From: a bacterium
GTDB taxonomy: Bacteria > Bacteroidota > Bacteroidia > Flavobacteriales_D > Crocinitomicaceae
Assembly: GCA_024742305.1 (NCBI GenBank)
Contig: JANSYQ010000005.1
Coordinates: forward strand, 1-64,000
Direction: 5' to 3'
Length of the DNA: 64,000 bases
Position numbers and translations under genes: made by a program
In this document: positions 1-8,360 of the stretch, piece by piece
Layout of the letters: the number at the start of each line of letters is the position of its first letter
Position numbering within the stretch: the stretch's first letter is position 1
The notes under the pieces: model-generated
Told to the model about the DNA's origin: nothing
Databases searched by the model: none
Seen by the model: only the letters and a program-made list of their open reading frames with translations

Positions 1-84
1 ACAATGACCATCCTTTCAAAACAAATCCCAATACCTCTCGATCTTGGGACACTTAACTCAGCTCGTTTGCTCGTAAGCGGACCG

Positions 85-114
85 CAAAGATATGCATCTC
101 TTTTATATCAACAA
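85..114 (-). promoter_or_regulatory. Bacteroidota-type promoter reading off the left edge
   Basis: On the minus strand TTG (114-112), a 19-nt spacer and TATCTTTG (92-85) match the Bacteroidota consensus TTG-N19-TAnnTTTG exactly. It lies downstream of pfkA and points left, so it should drive a gene beyond the window. A minus-strand ATG at 11-9 may be that gene's start, but too few bases are visible to say. A short inverted repeat (26-31 with 44-49) lies in the would-be leader. No gene is supported in 1-183. Confidence 0.6.
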
Positions 115-183
115 CACTTTTAAACAATCTTTTTTTGAAAAGCGGACAAGAAAGATACGAAATCTTTTGTAATAACCTATAAA

Positions 184-1158
184 TCAAGTCACTGTTTTTA
201 GCAATTTTATTGCATTTAATTTGGAAACTTCTGCATGAGCCGTATTATTCACTGCATCTTGCAATGAAATCGTGTGCAAGTCATCACCTTTTACACCGAC
301 CATTAGATCCGATTCACCCTTTTCTAATAACTCCACAGCGAACACTCCCATGCGGGTTGCCATTAGACGATCAAAAGCAGAAGGGCGACCGCCTCGTTGA
401 ATATGACCGAGAATGGTATATCTAAGTTCATACCCTTCCATCAACGGAAGTAGTTTATTATAGATATCAGCTGCTCCACCCGCATCATCGCCTTCAGCAA
501 CAACTACAATAAGGTTTCCTTTTCGTTTGCTTTGAGATTTTAAATCTTCTGCCAATAAATCAATATTGGATCTTTCTTCCGGGATTAATACACTAGCAGC
601 TCCTGAACTTAAGGCTCCATCCAAGGCAATAAAGCCAGCATCGCGCCCCATTACCTCCACCAAAAAGATTCTTCGATGCGAACCTGCGGTGTCTTTTATT
701 TTGTCAACAGCTTCCACGACCGTGTTTAAAGCGGTATCAAATCCAATAGTTCGATCAGTACCATACATATCATTATCTATGGTACCCGGAATTCCAATTA
801 CGGGAATGCTCATTTCTTCTGATAACGCTTGCGCTCCTTTGAAGGAACCATCACCGCCGATACATATAAAACCATCGATATTGTTCGCACGTAAATTGTG
901 AATTGCTTTTGCGCGCCCTTCCTTGGTCCGAAATTCCGTGCTTCGTGCCGTTCCGAGAATGGTCCCTCCATATTGGATGATATTTTTCACATCGGAAGAG
1001 GACATCTCTTTAAACTCATTGTCCATCATTCCTTGGTAGCCATTATAATATCCTACTGGAGTAATACCTTTCGACAAGCATGTTTTCACAATTGCACGTA
1101 TGCATGCATTCATTCCTGGAGCATCTCCACCGGAGGTAATTAGAGCAATTCGTTTCAT
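184..1158 (-). CDS. pfkA: ATP-dependent 6-phosphofructokinase
   Basis: Phosphorylates fructose 6-phosphate to fructose 1,6-bisphosphate with ATP, the committed step of glycolysis, in the cytoplasm. The 324 residues match the bacterial group I PfkA length (about 320). Visible motifs are the ATP-binding GGDAPGMN (residues 10-17) and GGDGSFKG (101-108), the catalytic PGTIDND (124-130, catalytic Asp128), EVMGRD (168-173) and LGHIQRGG near the C-terminus, which contributes to the sugar-phosphate site. Gly at the position after GGDG is typical of ATP-dependent rather than PPi-dependent enzymes. The gene is divergent from the sigma factor at 1232, with 73 nt between the starts. A separate promoter just downstream points off the left edge. 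Confidence 0.96.
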   Translation of the reverse strand: MKRIALITSGGDAPGMNACIRAIVKTCLSKGITPVGYYNGYQGMMDNEFKEMSSSDVKNIIQYGGTILGTARSTEFRTKEGRAKAIHNLRANNIDGFICIGGDGSFKGAQALSEEMSIPVIGIPGTIDNDMYGTDRTIGFDTALNTVVEAVDKIKDTAGSHRRIFLVEVMGRDAGFIALDGALSSGAASVLIPEERSNIDLLAEDLKSQSKRKGNLIVVVAEGDDAGGAADIYNKLLPLMEGYELRYTILGHIQRGGRPSAFDRLMATRMGVFAVELLEKGESDLMVGVKGDDLHTISLQDAVNNTAHAEVSKLNAIKLLKTVT

Positions 1159-1231
1159 GAGACGAATTTAAGAAGAAAAGAAATCCATTTATCTTTATGG
1201 AATTCTATTAATACGTTCATCTTAACATCAG

Positions 1232-1807
1232 ATGTTTTCCAGTAAGCGAAAAAAATACAAGCAACTAGAGGATCAAGAGCTGTTACTGGCTTATCGTGAT
1301 TCTGCGACCTCCGAGATAATTGGAGAATTTTATCGACGCTATGGACATCTTGTAATGGGTACTGCAATGAAGTACCTTAAAAATCGGTTCGATGCAGAAG
1401 ATTTGGTGATGCATCTATTTGAAAAATTACCAGGCAAACTGCAGTCGCACAACATTCAACATTTCAAATCATGGTTGTACATGGTTACCAAAAATGAATG
1501 TTTGATGCTTCTACGAAAGAAAGGACGCGTAACGGCGGAACTGACAAAAGAATTAGAAGCTGGTGACGAATTAGAACTGACGGTAAAAAAAGAAGAACAA
1601 TTGGTTGCTTTAGAAGATGCTATTGACGACTTAAAAGAAGAACAACAATCCTGTATCAAGTTGTTTTATCTCGAAAGTCGATCCTATCAGGAAATATCAG
1701 CACTTCTGAAGATGGATCTAAAAAAAGTGAAAAGCGCCATTCAAAACGGAAAGCGCAATTTGAAGTTAAACTTAGAGGGTAGAAATGAATTTAAAACGGA
1801 TTACTAA
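1232..1807 (+). CDS. RNA polymerase sigma factor, sigma-70 (ECF-like) family
   Basis: A 191-residue alternative sigma factor that would direct RNA polymerase to a specific promoter set. Region 2 lies at about residues 25-65 and includes an aromatic-rich helix with YRRYGHLVMGTAMKYL and the DAEDLVMHLF segment. Region 4 lies at about 125-180, with helix-turn-helix SYQEISALLKMDLKKVKSAI. The length and the absence of regions 1 and 3 fit an ECF sigma. The last 23 nt overlap the start of the next gene, which encodes a single-pass membrane protein, the usual arrangement for a sigma and its membrane anti-sigma. The regulon cannot be read from the sequence, and no clear TAnnTTTG promoter is visible in the 73-nt divergent gap. 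Confidence 0.87.
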   Translation: MFSSKRKKYKQLEDQELLLAYRDSATSEIIGEFYRRYGHLVMGTAMKYLKNRFDAEDLVMHLFEKLPGKLQSHNIQHFKSWLYMVTKNECLMLLRKKGRVTAELTKELEAGDELELTVKKEEQLVALEDAIDDLKEEQQSCIKLFYLESRSYQEISALLKMDLKKVKSAIQNGKRNLKLNLEGRNEFKTDY

Positions 1808-2885
1808 AATATTTGGAGCGAGTCCGCCACTCAGCCGAAAGGATATTGCCGAATATGGTAAGAGTTCTGACGCTTCCACGCAGCATAGCGTAGAGTCTAA
1901 GGGCGTATCGAGTTCTTTTGAGGCAGATGCCATGGAAGGCTGGGAGGCAATGGATTATGATGTCAGCGTGATGAAGAATCTTGACAAGAAGTTCATGGGC
2001 TCTTCGAATCTAGGGTGGTACATTACCGCATCGGTAGTTGTGGCGGCAACTGTAGTTACGGTGATTTTGTTAAACTCCGACCCTGAGAAAAATACAAATA
2101 TGCCTTTGGCTCAATCCAACGAAAAGTTAACTGAGCTACTTGAGGACCAAGAAGTAACCTTGGAGCAAACGGATATCATCCTCCCCGACTCTATCTCTAA
2201 CCTTCAAGATGCTCCAATTGAGTTACAAATTGAACCGAAGAAAATTGAGAGTGAATTCAAGGAAATGAAGTCGGAGTACAAATTTAAAGCGCCTCCTGTA
2301 ATCGAAATGATTCCTTTAGATGAAGTTCGTATGCAAATTCGTCAGGTGGAGCCGGAATTCATTAAGGAAAGTAAAAAAGCGGCTGAACTGTATTTGTACC
2401 GTCTAAAACTTGTCGACTACCGAAAGTATCGATCCAAGCCAACGGTAAAAACAAAACAAGTGGTACTCACGGGAACTCCAGCGAGTAAAGAGGGCAAAGA
2501 GTCTGAGGAGCCTGTTTCAGAAATGAAGGATATTGAAATTCCTTACATTGAATACCTCAGCAAGACGATGCGCAAGTTCTCTCGTGGCTCCTACAAAAAT
2601 GCACTTTCGCGCTTTGACATCATTTTAGAAACATACAAGGACGACGTTAATGCCAATTTTTACAGTGGCTTGTGTTTGTACAACCTTGGGCAGTACGAGG
2701 AGGCGATTGACCGATTTTTGGCGTGTAGACTGAGCATTTATTCGAATTTTGATGAGGAGGCCCAATGGATGACCGCAATGTCGTATGAGGAATTAGGCCA
2801 GGACGACAAAGCGCGCACCTACTTTCAAAAAATAATTGATCAAGGTGGATTCTACAAAAAACAAGCTCAGGCTAAAATGAAATAG
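1785..2885 (+). CDS. Membrane-anchored TPR protein, probable anti-sigma-like partner
   Basis: A 366-residue protein whose first ~75 residues are cytoplasmic. They contain the segment FEADAMEGW (about 45-53), similar to the DAxEGW/Y motif of Bacteroidota anti-sigma-like proteins. One transmembrane helix follows (about 77-96). The long periplasmic part is acidic and low-complexity and ends with TPR-like helices (about 265-365: SRGSYKNALSRFD, LYNLGQYEEAIDRF, YEELGQDDKARTYF). The ATG lies inside the sigma gene (23-nt overlap), so translation is probably coupled. I infer that it restrains the sigma factor and senses an envelope cue. A canonical zinc-binding anti-sigma domain is not visible, so this is inference from layout and topology. 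Confidence 0.7.
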   Translation: MNLKRITKIFGASPPLSRKDIAEYGKSSDASTQHSVESKGVSSSFEADAMEGWEAMDYDVSVMKNLDKKFMGSSNLGWYITASVVVAATVVTVILLNSDPEKNTNMPLAQSNEKLTELLEDQEVTLEQTDIILPDSISNLQDAPIELQIEPKKIESEFKEMKSEYKFKAPPVIEMIPLDEVRMQIRQVEPEFIKESKKAAELYLYRLKLVDYRKYRSKPTVKTKQVVLTGTPASKEGKESEEPVSEMKDIEIPYIEYLSKTMRKFSRGSYKNALSRFDIILETYKDDVNANFYSGLCLYNLGQYEEAIDRFLACRLSIYSNFDEEAQWMTAMSYEELGQDDKARTYFQKIIDQGGFYKKQAQAKMK

Positions 2886-2950
2886 ATTTTTTCGCGTTGT
2901 TTTTAATAGGAACCTCTTTTTTTCGTTATTTCATAAAGAGAAAGATCAAC

Positions 2951-4423
2951 GTGAAGCACGCTTATTTCTATTTCCTGACTGCAGGTTTTCTTCTGTTAAC
3001 CTCACTCCGTTACTCTGATACCATTACTGATCAGCAGGAAGATTTTCGCGTGTTCCGAACTATTTTGGAAAGCAAAGAAGGTACGCTGGATATGCACCTC
3101 AGTTCCGATAGCATCAGTTACTATCTTGACCAATTACAAGTAGAATTATCCAAGGATAAGTCCCAATTAGAAGAGTTCAAGCTGTATTCGGAGATGATTG
3201 CCCGGTTGGATCAAGGTCATACGCAGGTACTGAACAACCGTAAAATTCAGGCGGAATGGCTTTTGGAACAGAAATCCTTACCCATTGACCTTTATCTGTT
3301 GGATCGCCATTTAATTGTTGGCGAGGTAATTCAAGACGATTACGAAAATACTATCCGAGATAATGATCCCGAAGGCGGACCTTCTGAAATTCCTGTTGGA
3401 TCTGAAATTCTCAGCATCGATGAACACACCGTACCCGAGATGATGGAAGGGATTGGTAAATATCTGTCCGGTGATGAAGGTGCTATCGGTTTCAAATATT
3501 ATCAAGCCCAGGAACTGTTTGAGTTTTATCGACACCTTGCCTTCCCATTGGATAAAGATTCTGTGGAGGTGACTTACATCACGCCAAAATCCGATACGGT
3601 TACCCAATACTTACAACCTGGAAAAGCTCCCATTCACTCTATGAATCGTAGGCTGATGAAAGCCTCAGAGGAATACCTTGAAAACGAAACGAATATTGGA
3701 AAGTTCAAAATTGTCAGTGGTAAGTATGGTTACTTCCGCTTTACAACATTTGCTCGATCCTCGGGAGCAGAATACGATGTCTTTTTAGAGGAATCGTTCC
3801 GGGAACTGAAGGACAATAGTATTGATGAACTGGTCATTGATCTTCGAGGAAATACAGGAGGCGTAATGCAATATGATTTCATCAAATACTTTGTAGGAGA
3901 AGGAGTCAATATTGGTCGATATGTCATTGCGAAACCATTCAAAGGACTGGACAATAAGTACGTGAAGAAGGTCAATATGCCATTCATCCGTTATGCCTAC
4001 CTGAGTTGGTCGCAGAAACGTCAGGTAAAAAATGGCACCTTTGACAACGGGACAGTTTACACGGATTGGGTCGATGATGATTTGCGTTTCAAGGGGAAAG
4101 TAGCCGTAATCACCGATGAGGGAACGTTTTCTTCGGCAGCGATTCTCGCTTGTCAACTGAAGACTTTAGCCAAAGCCAAAATTGTTGGTCGACCAGCCGG
4201 CGGAAGTTTTTACTCTGGAAATGCGGGAACACTTCTTGTTAAGTTGCCTGAATCAGGACTTCTGATCTCTGTGAATCCGAACACTTTTTATTCGCACTTA
4301 ACTCCGGTTGATGATCCGCTTGAAATTCGCCAACCCGATGCATACGTGGATGCTTTGGTTCTTGATGAAAAAGAGCGCAACAAGTTGTATTTCAAGGCAG
4401 CAGTAGCACTATTTAGGGATTAG
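2951..4423 (+). CDS. Secreted S41-family peptidase (C-terminal processing peptidase fold)
   Basis: The reading frame is open from a TTG at 2897, but the GTG at 2951 is preferred. It yields a short basic N-terminus and a hydrophobic signal sequence (KHAYFYFLTAGFLLL), giving 490 residues. A PDZ-like region is followed by the S41 core with VIDLRGNTGG and the nucleophile segment EGTFSSAAILA. The expected CtpA-type lysine motif (GxxTxGKG) is replaced by GRPAGGSFYSGNAG. It therefore resembles the IRBP/tricorn-like S41 subgroup rather than a Ser-Lys CtpA. Likely a periplasmic or exported protease of unknown substrate. It starts 65 nt after the TPR gene (11 nt if the TTG were used) and may share its transcript. 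Confidence 0.8.
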   Translation: MKHAYFYFLTAGFLLLTSLRYSDTITDQQEDFRVFRTILESKEGTLDMHLSSDSISYYLDQLQVELSKDKSQLEEFKLYSEMIARLDQGHTQVLNNRKIQAEWLLEQKSLPIDLYLLDRHLIVGEVIQDDYENTIRDNDPEGGPSEIPVGSEILSIDEHTVPEMMEGIGKYLSGDEGAIGFKYYQAQELFEFYRHLAFPLDKDSVEVTYITPKSDTVTQYLQPGKAPIHSMNRRLMKASEEYLENETNIGKFKIVSGKYGYFRFTTFARSSGAEYDVFLEESFRELKDNSIDELVIDLRGNTGGVMQYDFIKYFVGEGVNIGRYVIAKPFKGLDNKYVKKVNMPFIRYAYLSWSQKRQVKNGTFDNGTVYTDWVDDDLRFKGKVAVITDEGTFSSAAILACQLKTLAKAKIVGRPAGGSFYSGNAGTLLVKLPESGLLISVNPNTFYSHLTPVDDPLEIRQPDAYVDALVLDEKERNKLYFKAAVALFRD

Positions 4424-4428
4424 TTTTG
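4421..4428 (+). promoter_or_regulatory. Candidate -7 element (TAGTTTTG) upstream of the lipoprotein at 4458
   Basis: TAGTTTTG matches TAnnTTTG and overlaps the stop codon of the S41 gene. No TTG is found at the preferred distance, so this is a weak call based on one half-site and its position 29 nt before the next start codon. Confidence 0.3.
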
Positions 4429-4457
4429 TAGATTTACGAAGAACCAAAACTACACAC

Positions 4458-5225
4458 ATGAAATCCTACTTCATGATTTTGGCTATTGGTGCTGCGCTTA
4501 TCGCATGCAAAGACAAGAAGCCACCCAAGCAAGAAATTAAGATTGAAACAGTTGCCGCGGAAATCCCGGAGGAGGACAACTTTCCTTACGACACTCTTCA
4601 GGGCTTGTATATGGCCGACTTCGGCGGAAGTCCAATTCGCATCGCTTTAAACTATGTGAGCGGCACCAACGCTATTGGCTACGATTTACATAAAGGTTTG
4701 CAACGCAATATCACAGGGTCCGTAACACGAAGTGGTGATAGTATTCAACTGGTGCTGTCTGAGCCAGGCGACAATAAATATGACGGTGTTTTTACCATCG
4801 ACTTTATTGGAATTGATTCAAAGCCGAAAGGAGTATGGGTGGCCAATGATGAAAAAATTCCGAGTCAGGAGTTCACTCTAGAGAAGATGATTTTTGATGA
4901 GGATAGCGAAAGTGAAGAGATCACCATGTTCAATTTCGCGCAAAAATTCGGCGAGATGTCCGATACGCTTGGTCAATACACTTTCATGGAAGATGGACTT
5001 GTCTTGTTGAAATACTATCCGGACAATGTTAAAGATTGGGACCAACAGCAATACGAGGAAATCAAGGGGTCTTGGAGCTTAGATGGAGACAAAGTGACCA
5101 TCAATTGGGAGCCCAATGATATTTTCAAAGGCAATCGCTTGGATCTTACCATCGAAAAATACGGTGAGTACGAATATTCATTGAAAGGCAAGGGCAAACA
5201 CGAACTTTGGATGATGTGGTGGTAA
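4458..5225 (+). CDS. Hypothetical lipoprotein
   Basis: A 255-residue protein with a lipoprotein signal ending in LIAC (Cys17), then a charged linker (KDKKPPKQE). It is predicted to be anchored in an envelope membrane. The body is beta-rich, with two repeat-like segments that each describe a small beta-sheet domain (about 45-140 and 160-255). The second has the GSWSLDGDKVTINW pattern common in lipocalin-like lipoproteins of this phylum. No catalytic motif is recognised. The stop codon is immediately followed by the ATG of the DUF2306 gene with no spacer, so the two are probably translated together. Confidence 0.75.
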   Translation: MKSYFMILAIGAALIACKDKKPPKQEIKIETVAAEIPEEDNFPYDTLQGLYMADFGGSPIRIALNYVSGTNAIGYDLHKGLQRNITGSVTRSGDSIQLVLSEPGDNKYDGVFTIDFIGIDSKPKGVWVANDEKIPSQEFTLEKMIFDEDSESEEITMFNFAQKFGEMSDTLGQYTFMEDGLVLLKYYPDNVKDWDQQQYEEIKGSWSLDGDKVTINWEPNDIFKGNRLDLTIEKYGEYEYSLKGKGKHELWMMWW

Positions 5226-5903
5226 ATGAACATTAAATCTTTCGGACAACAGTTTCTTAGCCTCGGCGTTTTTTTGGCTATTGCCTACGCCTCTTATTTG
5301 CTCATTCTTCTTTCATTACCATATGTTGATGGTGAATCGCACGTTGGATTTCTTCGTGATAAGCAATTGATTTACCACATCAAAACTTGGCGCTACAGTT
5401 TCTATACGCATGTTTTTACTAGTCCAATTGTCATTATTGCCGGGCTCCTACAATTCAATAGATGGGTGCTGGCCAATTGGCCCAAGGTTCATAAGATTTC
5501 AGGATATACCTATACACTCGTTGTATTATTTGTTACGGGACCAGCTGCCTTTGTCATGTCCTTGATGGCGAATGGAGGCTATCCAGCGCAAATTAGTTTT
5601 ACTACTCTTTCCGTTCTTTGGATTTTCTTCACCTACCTTTCGTACTACCACATTAAGCGTGGAAGCGTTCGCGCACATCTAATTTGGAACATGCGTAGCT
5701 TTGCCTTGACGCTTTCTGCCGTCACCCTTCGGGTTTATGTGTACTTGCTGAACTCTTACGGGCCTCAAATGGGACAGGAAGAAACGTATATTTTGGTTTC
5801 CTACCTCAGCTGGATTCCGAATTTACTTATCGTGGAGTTGCTGATTCTATTGAAGTACCCTGAGTACCTTATGAATTATCGAAAATTAGTTCGAGGTAAG
5901 TAA
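5226..5903 (+). CDS. DUF2306-family integral membrane protein
   Basis: 225 residues with about six hydrophobic helices and conserved polar positions typical of DUF2306 (COG5395-like): the segment WRYSFYTHVFTSPIVIIAG, a HKISGYTY motif and HLIWNMRSFALT. The function of the family is not established. The ATG abuts the stop codon of the preceding lipoprotein gene (TAA then ATG). The last 18 nt overlap the end of the convergent TPR lipoprotein gene, so there is no room for a conventional terminator between them. Confidence 0.8.
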   Translation: MNIKSFGQQFLSLGVFLAIAYASYLLILLSLPYVDGESHVGFLRDKQLIYHIKTWRYSFYTHVFTSPIVIIAGLLQFNRWVLANWPKVHKISGYTYTLVVLFVTGPAAFVMSLMANGGYPAQISFTTLSVLWIFFTYLSYYHIKRGSVRAHLIWNMRSFALTLSAVTLRVYVYLLNSYGPQMGQEETYILVSYLSWIPNLLIVELLILLKYPEYLMNYRKLVRGK

Positions 5904-7037
5904 ACTTACTTCCTCTTCTACAATCTTTCCTGCCTTAGTAATGCGGAAGTTTTGCGTACCCACTTTTTTGTACGAAAGAATTTTGTTTTCGTAATAACCG
6001 TGCTCATCCGGATCTTTTTGATACTTCGGCTTCACTAGCTCACCCGAAATAGTAAGGTCTTTGTTCAGTGTAGATTGGAGGTAAACCCCGTCCAAATCTG
6101 AATCCGAGCTTCCGGCAATAATTCTCTTGTCGATAAGTTTTCCCTCATGCGTAAAGGTTGCCATTTTATATCGAAGCGGTGCCGCATCCCCCATCCATTC
6201 ATCCTTAACAACGTAGACTAACGCTACAAACTTATCTGTTTCGTAAGCATTGGCATAATAGAGGTAGCTACTGGTCACATCACGGGCGAATTTCGCGTCG
6301 CGCATCTCCGAAATGTACTTTTCGTAATCATAGGAAATGTACTCCAGTGCTTGCGACTCTTCTTGGCTCAATGCCATTTTCAATTTGATTGGTTTTCCGA
6401 GAGCAGGGAACATCTTCGTGAATTGCAACCAAAACAGATTCTCAGCATTTGAAACGCCTCGAAGTCCTCTGTCTACTGCCTTTTGGAAAGTGTATTTGTT
6501 GGAGCGTAAGTTTTCTAAATCGCTGTCATTTTGCATGTGTGCCACATTGGTATAACCAGCTTGAAGCGCATATTCCAAATATTTAGCAGAGAGTTCCGTA
6601 TCCTTCTTCAAGGAATATATACATGCTTTGTTGTACAGAATTTTGGAGAAGGGTTGATATCCCAATTGCTCTGCTAGCTTATAGGCGTTCAGTGCATCCT
6701 CGTAGTTTTTTTGATCCATGTGTACATTTCCCAATTCGAAGTATGCTTTTGCGCTTGGCTCTTTCAAAATGGAATTGGTAAAATATACGACCGCGCTGTC
6801 CAATTTTTTGTTATTTCTGTAGGAATCTACCCCGCGTAGAAATAATGTATTGGATTCTTGAACGTATTTCTTGTCGTTCTCTAGAAAAGCTGCCACTAGG
6901 TTTCCTTTGAAAATATCCTCTTCAGAAAGGACAACATCTTGCCTTTGCTTTTGAACTTTTGCAGGTAACTTATTGATATCCCCACATGACGCAAGTACAA
7001 TGGAAGCTGTAGCAGTGAGTAAAATCAGGTTTTTCAT
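5886..7037 (-). CDS. TPR-repeat lipoprotein
   Basis: A 383-residue envelope lipoprotein with lipobox LASC (Cys18). TPR-like helices at about residues 65-160 (DSAVVYFTNSILKEPSAKAYFELG, YEDALNAYKLAEQLG, TELSAKYLEYALQAG) suggest a protein-binding scaffold. The C-terminal half (about 210-383) is beta-rich and unassigned. It has no enzymatic motif. It is monocistronic, flanked by a convergent gene (18-nt overlap) and by the minus-strand acyl-CoA genes. The 100-nt gap at 7038-7137 upstream holds no clear promoter. Confidence 0.75.
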   Translation of the reverse strand: MKNLILLTATASIVLASCGDINKLPAKVQKQRQDVVLSEEDIFKGNLVAAFLENDKKYVQESNTLFLRGVDSYRNNKKLDSAVVYFTNSILKEPSAKAYFELGNVHMDQKNYEDALNAYKLAEQLGYQPFSKILYNKACIYSLKKDTELSAKYLEYALQAGYTNVAHMQNDSDLENLRSNKYTFQKAVDRGLRGVSNAENLFWLQFTKMFPALGKPIKLKMALSQEESQALEYISYDYEKYISEMRDAKFARDVTSSYLYYANAYETDKFVALVYVVKDEWMGDAAPLRYKMATFTHEGKLIDKRIIAGSSDSDLDGVYLQSTLNKDLTISGELVKPKYQKDPDEHGYYENKILSYKKVGTQNFRITKAGKIVEEEVSLLTSN

Positions 7038-7137
7038 AGCGCGTAATTTTACCTAAAAATAAAAAATCAGACGTAAACTTCTGTTTTACAGTAGTTTTTT
7101 TGTTGCCCAAAAGATCATCAAGACTCCAATTCCTTTC

Positions 7138-8295
7138 TTATCCAAAGAAACGTTCGTTGTTGCGCACCATTCGGCGTAAAAGCGGACTTGGGCGGTAACG
7201 ATCCTCACCGTACTCATGAAACAAGGTTTCCAATCTTTCTAGAACTAAAGCCAATCCAATGTCATCGGCCCATTGTAAGAGTCCTTTTGGATAGTTAACG
7301 CCTTTGGTCATCGCCAGATCGATATCTTCCTTCGTTCCTATATTCAAGAACAATGCATCGATGGCTTCGTTGATCAACATGACCACAATTCGGTCTACAA
7401 TTTCTTGTCCCAAAACTGGGTCTTCTTTCGGAGCTGGATTCTCGGCATCTTCGGAATAATCAAAGTAACCTCTACCCGATTTTCTTCCCAAATACCCTGC
7501 TTCTGCATGACGTTTCTGCGTAAATGATGGCTTGTATCGTGGATCGTAATAGAACGCTTCGAAAACGGTTTCTGTTACGGTGTAATTGACGTCGTTTCCG
7601 ATATAATCCATCAAAGTAAATGGTCCCATTCGGAATCCTCCCAAACTCGTCATTGCCCAATCAATCGTAGCGAAATCGGCAATTCCCTCTTCATAAATAC
7701 GCAATGCTTCACCATAAAACGGACGTGCAACACGATTCACTATGAACCCTGGAGTGTCTTTACAAAGTACCGTGACCTTTTTCCACGAATCAATTAAATC
7801 ACGAGCCGTCTTTAACGTTGCTTCCGAAGTTTGAACAGCAGGAATGATTTCCACCAATGGCATTAGCGGCGCAGGGTTGAAAAAGTGAATTCCAATCATT
7901 AAAGATGGTTCCTCCAAAGCGGCACCAATAGAAGCAATAGACAAAGAACTCGTATTGGATGCTAGAATACATCCTTTTGGTACAATCTGTTCTATCTGAC
8001 AGAAAACTTTTGTCTTGACCTCTAAGTTTTCGATAATCGCTTCGATTACGATACCACAATCTCTAAAGTCGTGAATATCTTGACTGTACTTTACGTTAGC
8101 CTGCGTTTGATCAGCTTGCTCTTGTGTGATTTTTTCTTTTTCCACAAGACGTTCCATGATTTTTTTTAGCTTCGTTTTCGAGCTATTTAATATCCTATCG
8201 TTCAGATCTACCAGTACTACCTGATGTCCGTTCTGTGCAGCAACCTGCACAATTCCTGATCCCATGGTTCCTGCTCCTAATACTCCTACTGTCAT
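7138..8295 (-). CDS. 3-hydroxyacyl-CoA dehydrogenase
   Basis: Oxidises (S)-3-hydroxyacyl-CoA to 3-ketoacyl-CoA with NAD+, in fatty-acid beta-oxidation or the lower phenylacetate pathway. The 385 residues begin with the Rossmann motif GVLGAGTMGSG (residues 4-14). They continue through the conserved NTSSLSI and GIHFFNPAPLMPLVEII segments to the family signature DTPGFIVNRVARPFYGEALRI. A second C-terminal 3HCDH domain is present (about 290-385), as in PaaH/PaaC-type monofunctional enzymes; no hydratase domain is fused. It lies 65 nt downstream of a PaaG-like gene on the same strand, and a small hairpin (8319-8337) sits in the gap. Substrate range cannot be decided here because no ring-cleavage paa genes are nearby. 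Confidence 0.92.
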   Translation of the reverse strand: MTVGVLGAGTMGSGIVQVAAQNGHQVVLVDLNDRILNSSKTKLKKIMERLVEKEKITQEQADQTQANVKYSQDIHDFRDCGIVIEAIIENLEVKTKVFCQIEQIVPKGCILASNTSSLSIASIGAALEEPSLMIGIHFFNPAPLMPLVEIIPAVQTSEATLKTARDLIDSWKKVTVLCKDTPGFIVNRVARPFYGEALRIYEEGIADFATIDWAMTSLGGFRMGPFTLMDYIGNDVNYTVTETVFEAFYYDPRYKPSFTQKRHAEAGYLGRKSGRGYFDYSEDAENPAPKEDPVLGQEIVDRIVVMLINEAIDALFLNIGTKEDIDLAMTKGVNYPKGLLQWADDIGLALVLERLETLFHEYGEDRYRPSPLLRRMVRNNERFFG

Positions 8296-8318
8296 TGTTA
8301 TAATTTTGGTGAGAGGTG

Positions 8319-8337
8319 AGAAGTGAAAGGCACTTCT
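8319..8337. repeat. Small intergenic hairpin between the two acyl-CoA genes
   Basis: AGAAGTG-aaagg-CACTTCT forms a perfect 7-bp stem. It lies in a purine/pyrimidine-iterated stretch (8308-8350: gagaggtgagaagtg, then cttcttacttatctcttatcacttcttac) that looks like the phrase-like intergenic filler seen elsewhere in this window. It has no T-tract, so it is not an obvious terminator. Confidence 0.5.
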
Positions 8338-8360
8338 TACTTATCTCTTATCACTTCTTA

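Noticed and set aside
1-123. Open plus-strand frame from the left edge to a TAA at 121-123
   Set aside because: About 40 codons of unremarkable sequence that overlap a well-formed minus-strand promoter; no support for coding.
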